Positions 59,571 to 64,000 of a stretch of 64,000 bases of DNA are shown here, piece by piece. Numbering within the stretch: the first letter of the stretch is position 1; each line of letters starts with the position of its first letter. This DNA comes from Campylorhamphus procurvoides (taxonomy: Eukaryota > Chordata > Aves > Passeriformes > Dendrocolaptidae), in NCBI GenBank assembly GCA_013396655.1, contig WBMV01007609.1, forward strand, positions 586,459 to 650,458, written 5' to 3'. Under the pieces are notes generated by a model. It made no database searches. It saw nothing but the letters and a program-made list of their open reading frames with translations, and was not told the DNA's origin. Position numbers and translations under genes: made by a program.

Positions 59571-60360
59571 CAAGGGCACGGAGCACTGGGCAGAGCAGGC
59601 CAAGCCCTCGGCCCATCTATGCACCTCCCTCCTGGTCGAATCCAGCCCCAAGCCTTCCCAAGGAGACTGGAGCCCCTGTGGGATCATGCCACTCCCACCA
59701 AGGGAAAGCAACCCTCTGGCTGGGAAAAACCCCTCCCTGGGGTATCTGGGGGCAGTGGTGGGGTGAAACCCCCCTTGGATGGCAGCACCGGGATTCTCCG
59801 GGCCCTTCTTCCCCTCCTTCCTTGCAGCTGGAGGAGCCCAGTGGGAGCCCACAAGTGGCCACGTGGCCATCACCCCAGTGCCTTGAGAGATGATATTTTC
59901 TGTACAAAGAACCTGTTTGTATCTGTGTTTTATATTTATATTGCCCACTTTAAAACGCTGACACGGCAGCTCTTCCCCACCTGGCTTGGACCCCCCAGGA
60001 GAGTCCCCAGGTCGTGAAGCACAAGGACATGTGTCTGTTTTCCAGACAGACAACCCGAGGGCTGGAGAGCAAAGCCAGCTCCAAAGTGCTTTAAGAGACA
60101 GGAACTGAAGATCAGCTATATTTGCCAAATTTGTCCACGTTATATGGAATGATAGGAACCACTTTTGTTTGTCAGAATTGGACAGTGTGTTTGGTTTTGC
60201 TCACTCCAGAGTCACTTTATTTCTTGGCTTGGCGGGGAGGGTTGTCAGGTGGCTGCTGCGGAATAACTTCTTTTATGAACCAAAAGATTCTGCATGAAAA
60301 TGCCTTTTCTTTGGAGGGGTGGGATGGGGGGAGTTAAATAAACCTTGCAGATCGCAACCA
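59571..60360 (+). other. SNTA1: SNTA1 3' untranslated region
   Basis: About 790 bases between the stop codon and the predicted cleavage site downstream of AATAAA. It contains a T/A-rich segment near 59920-59945 (TTTGTATCTGTGTTTTATAT). The end is inferred from the polyadenylation signal only. Confidence 0.75.
60337..60342 (+). terminator. SNTA1: Polyadenylation signal AATAAA
   Basis: Canonical AATAAA, 767 bases after the stop codon, followed by GT/T-rich sequence (for example TTTGTGTGAAGG near 60470). Cleavage is expected roughly 15-25 bases after the signal. Confidence 0.75.
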
Positions 60361-60965
60361 GCAGGAGCCAAGATCAGTCTCCTGGTTTCCCTTGGAGAAG
60401 TGGAAAATCAGTTTGTGGACGATGCCTGGGCTGAGCCTTGGGGTGTTTTCCACCAGGGGAAGGAAGGAGTTTGTGTGAAGGCTGTGGGATGTTGCTGTGA
60501 GCTGGTGGTGCTGGTCTGGGAGTGTGGGGGACGCTACAGGGGGGCTCAGGTGGGGACAAAAAGTGTTTTAAGGTGCACAACACTCTTGTGCACTGGGGGT
60601 GGCAGAGGAGGACACACTGATGCCAGCCCCAGATTTGGTGATATCAAGTGGATTTGTATACCTGCACTTCGGGATGCAGACGGCAGGCATCGTTTCCAAA
60701 CCCAAAACTTTTGTTTTTTGTAATTTTCCAGTAAAAGTGGCTGCCTGGCTGAGCAGCAGCACTGGCTTGGAGTGTTGTTGGGACAACAGGGAAGGGCTGT
60801 GTTTGCATCACTGCAGTGATAACTTCTGGATTAACCTTCTCCTTTTCTTTTGGCACTGGGCATGAGGGATTCTGGAGTCTCCCAGGAAAGCCATTAGCCA
60901 GGGAGAATAATGCTCAGGCTGCAGGCAGAGTTACAGCAACTAATTAGCAGCAAAATAGTATCAGG

Positions 60966-61112
60966 GAGGCTGTGGCTGCCCCAGCTCTGGAAGTGTCCAA
61001 GGCCAGGTTGGATGGGGCTTGGAGCAACCTAGGCTAGTGGAAGGTGTCCCTGCCCACGGAATGAGATGAGCTTTAAGGTCCCTTCCAGCTCCAACCTCCT
61101 GTGATTTTTGAT
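60966..61112 (+). mobile_element. CR1 LINE 3'-end fragment
   Basis: Sense CR1: GAGGCTGTGGCTGCCCCAGC, GTGTCCAAGGCCAGGTTGGA, GGGGCTTGGAGCAACC, CTAGTGGAAGGTGTCCCTGC, GAGCTTTAAGGTCCCTTCCA and the tail CTCCTGTGATTTTTG. Confidence 0.9.
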
Positions 61113-61371
61113 GATGTTAGGCATCCTGTTGCACTGTGTGGAGTTGTCCCTGATGTGCTGATCAGAGCAGTGGAGTGAGTTGGCAACAGTAGTGTCCAGG
61201 CATTCCCCTTGGAGATGTGTTTGAGAGGGAAGCCCCATTTCCCTGGATGGGTGGATTGGGTGTTAAGCAGGGGTGGCACTTGCAGGGGAGGAGGCTGAGA
61301 GCTGCAGAGCTTCTCCCCTGGTTAGATCCAGTCTCAGCACACCTCTGGGACATTAATGATTTGCCTAACAA
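61113..61371. other. Non-coding spacer between CR1 fragments
   Basis: Nothing recognised. Confidence 0.5.
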
Positions 61372-61490
61372 AGATCACAGAGCCATTCAGGTTGGAAAAG
61401 ACCTCCAAGTTCATTGAATCCACCCTATGGCAATCATTACCTTGTCACCCAGCCCAGAGCACTGAGTGCCATGTCCAGTTGTTGGGATTC
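61372..61490 (-). mobile_element. CR1 LINE 3'-end fragment, divergent
   Basis: Antisense CR1: GATCACAGAGCCATTCAGGT, TGGAAAAGACCTCCAAGTTC, ATTGAATCCACCCTATGGCA, then AGCACTGAGTGCCATGTCCA. It has the wording of the subfamily in which the sense strand reads CACTCAGTGCCATGG. Confidence 0.85.
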
Positions 61491-62162
61491 TTATGGGGTA
61501 CATCAGGACTTGGGTGCTCAGCTCTTGCCTCTCCCATTGCAGCACAGCCCCATGCCTGGCACCAGGAATCTTTAATGATGAACAAGCCAGTACTTTTTAT
61601 TGCACGTAACTGTCAGATTTCCAGGAGACTTTGCAAGATGGATTTGCAAGAGGAAAAAAAAGAGATCCCCCCGCCACATTTCTGACTGTTAAATCAATAC
61701 AACAAGTAATTTAGAAACAGATGGTGTATTTTCTATGATCAAAACCTTCTCTGCACAAGGAAACACATTATTACTGCAATTTACCTTCCTCTTCTTGCCC
61801 TACAGCTATTACTCTTTGGGGTTCATTGCAATAAAGAGGGAATCACTCCCAATCCTGAGCAGATTTCCTATTAATCTTACAAACCACAAGCTGCCTTGAC
61901 GTTTCCAGCACGACTCAGGCTCTGTCCCACTCCACGTCTGGGCTGTGAAGGAAATAGCTCAGTTTGGAGATGGATATTTATTTTCTTGGGTTTCTTTGCT
62001 TTTGATATTGGTGATGGTGTGGGGATTTTTTTCTCCTCCTGATTTCTCCTGGTTTCTGAGCCTCTTCATTCTTCTGGCACCATCCTCTGCTTAATGGGAG
62101 GCTTTCCCCAGGGATGCTCCTGCAATGGGGCCTGTGAGTAAGAGACTGCCTCTTACAATAAG
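61491..62162. other. Non-coding stretch
   Basis: No exon recognised. Moderately AT-rich. Confidence 0.5.
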
Positions 62163-62570
62163 GGTCTGGAGCAGCAGGAGTGCCTGAGGGAGTTGGGGGA
62201 GCTCAGCCTGCAGCAAAGGAGGCTCAGGGGGGACTTTATGGCTCTGCAACTCCCTGACAGGAGGGGGAAGCCGGGAGGGGTCAGGCTCTGCTCCCAGGGA
62301 ACAGGGACAGGACAAGGGGAAATGGTCTCCAGTTGTGCCGGGGGAGGTTCAGGCTGGACATCAGGAAGAATGCCTTCATGGAAAGGGATGTCAGGCATTG
62401 GCACAGCTGCCCAGGGCAGTGGTGGAGTCCCTATCCCTGGGGAGATTTAAAAGACATGTGGGTGTGATACTTAGGGACATGGTTTAGTGGTGGCCTTGGC
62501 AGCGCTGGGGCAATGGTTGGACTTAATGGTCTTAGAGGGCTTTTCTACCTCAATGATTCTGTGATTCTGC
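62163..62570 (+). mobile_element. CR1 LINE 3' fragment, about 410 bp
   Basis: Sense CR1: GTCTGGAGCAGCAGGAGTGC, AGGGAGTTGGGGGAGCTCAG, CTGCAGCAAAGGAGGCTCAG, AAATGGTCTCCAGTTGTGCC, CATCAGGAAGAATGCCTTCA and GCCCAGGGCAGTGGTGGAGT. It ends with TCAATGATTCTGTGATTCTG, the CR1 terminal repeat. It is one of the best-preserved copies here. Confidence 0.95.
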
Positions 62571-64000
62571 TTCTCTGATGATGTGGGACCCTGTAACATA
62601 AACCACTGAGAAAGAGAGGATAGGAACTGCCTCCCCAAGAGGAGCACATGGCTGGTGGAGAGCTCTCCCAGAAACATTCAGACATCCTGAATCAACACTG
62701 AATTTCTCTGCCCAGGGAAGATTTTGGGGTTGGCAGCAGGGACTGGATCCCAGTGCAGGATGGCATCTGTATGGATTAATGAGTGCTCCTGCATGGGACC
62801 ACCACACTGTTCCCCAGGGAGGAGTAACATCTTAGAGTTTTGTTCTGCCAGGCACTTTTGTGGCAGAAGGACTAACATTTTTGAAAGCAGTTTTAAAATA
62901 AACATAATGAGCTCTGCTTGTAGCTCTGGGAACAGGCTCAGGAAAAAGCAATTTCCTCAGCTCAGTCTGAGGCAACTGGAGTTTCATTTGGCCACAATGA
63001 CTGGAACAACTCAGAGAAGGGAGAATTTAAAGGTGCTGCAAGTGTTGGGAGATGGATGGCAAATGGGAAAAGAGGAAGGAAAAAGTCCTGTTCTGCTCTC
63101 CGTGTGGAGCTCTTGGGATGCTGGTTGGCAGAGGGGGGACAGAATGGGGATGTAAATGGAGGAACAGAGACTTCGGCACCCAAACCACTTTGGTGCCAGC
63201 CTGAGCCCTGCATGGAGAGAAGCAGGTGATGGCAGTGGGGGTGGCTGCAGCCCAGCTCTGGTGCAATCCCTTCCCCTTTGGGAGCAAATCCAGCGAGGCC
63301 ATGGCGAGGTGAGCTCTCCATTTCCTCCGTGAGCAAACCCAGTACTGTCGGCATCCCCTGCAGCAACGTCACAAGGAGGAATTTTCCCCAGAGATGGCTT
63401 TTCTAGGCTGTAAGACCTGAAGAACAGCCTTGACTGAAGGATCTGGAGAGGGAAGAGAGAGATGCAGCAGGAAGAATGATTAGGTTGTCCCCAGGTGTTT
63501 GCTCACCCAAGGCAGAACACTGTTTCCCTCCCGATACTGCTTGTACTTCACATTAGTCAGCCCTGACCTTTTAGTGCCGTAATCAAACAAGACAACCCAA
63601 CACCTAAATCTGAGCATTTAGTGCTGACATTTACAGTTGGTTCTCGAGTTGGAGAGACCAAATGAAAATTTCCTCGCAGACAGAATGCTGCAGGGCAGGG
63701 GAATCAAATCATTCCTGTGCTGGATCGCAGGCGTGCCGGCCCCCCTCGGCTGCCCCGTGCAGCGGGTGGTATTTGGACTAGAGCGTTGTCATCAGAAAGT
63801 CAATATTCACCTGGAGTGTGTGCACACGCCAGTGCTGGTGATCCCACAGACAGTGCCTGATTGGGGCACAAGGAAAACTGTGTTTGGCATTTGATGGATG
63901 TAAACAGGAGTGATCTTACCCAGGCTGGAGCCCTGTGGGAGTGGGGAAGCTGCATTAAATGCTAAGGATCCAAGGCAGTAATGAGGATGTTTTCTCTTGT
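62571..64000. other. Non-coding right end of the window
   Basis: No exon recognised. The part from about 63690 to 63800 keeps many CpGs and could be regulatory. An 85-codon frame at 63637-63894 has no homology I know. If mammalian gene order holds, the next gene rightwards would be CDK5RAP1, but none of its sequence was recognised here. Confidence 0.45.

Overview
The window is a piece of vertebrate, almost certainly bird, nuclear genome. Long stretches have no exons, and about seventeen decayed fragments carry the 3'-end signature of CR1 LINEs, the dominant avian retroposon. The one gene I can identify, alpha-1-syntrophin (SNTA1), has vertebrate intron-exon structure. I cannot name the species.

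Layout. Positions 1 to about 46,700 hold no exon I can recognise on either strand. They contain CR1 fragments, simple repeats, a C-rich low-complexity tract running into an 804-base assembly gap (22261-23064), and a tandem repeat of about 30 bp on its right side. From 46,745 to 47,420 there are two adjoining GC-rich minisatellites (about 54-bp and 44-bp units). They end at a single N directly against the last 57 bases of SNTA1 exon 1.

SNTA1 runs on the + strand from 47422 to its stop codon at 59570, with a polyadenylation signal at 60337-60342. I recognise pieces of all eight exons expected from the mammalian gene. Three exon pieces are damaged by assembly. Exon 1 lacks its 5' part. Exons 4 and 5 are each truncated by an N, and they sit upstream of exon 3 on a small 281-bp contig. 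That contig is wedged between two copies (one C/T difference) of the same 535-bp intron sequence. Its proper place is most likely the 818-base gap (57837-58654) between exons 3 and 6. The recovered exons encode the PDZ domain, most of the linker, part of PH2 and the complete C-terminal syntrophin-unique domain.

Beyond SNTA1 (60361-64000) I see only CR1 fragments and anonymous sequence. From remembered mammalian gene order, CBFA2T2 would lie divergently to the left and CDK5RAP1 to the right, but I found no exon of either. I found no novel multi-gene system. The most useful observations are the scrambled SNTA1 assembly, the minisatellites that coincide with its breaks, and a candidate muscle-type regulatory element inside SNTA1 intron 2.
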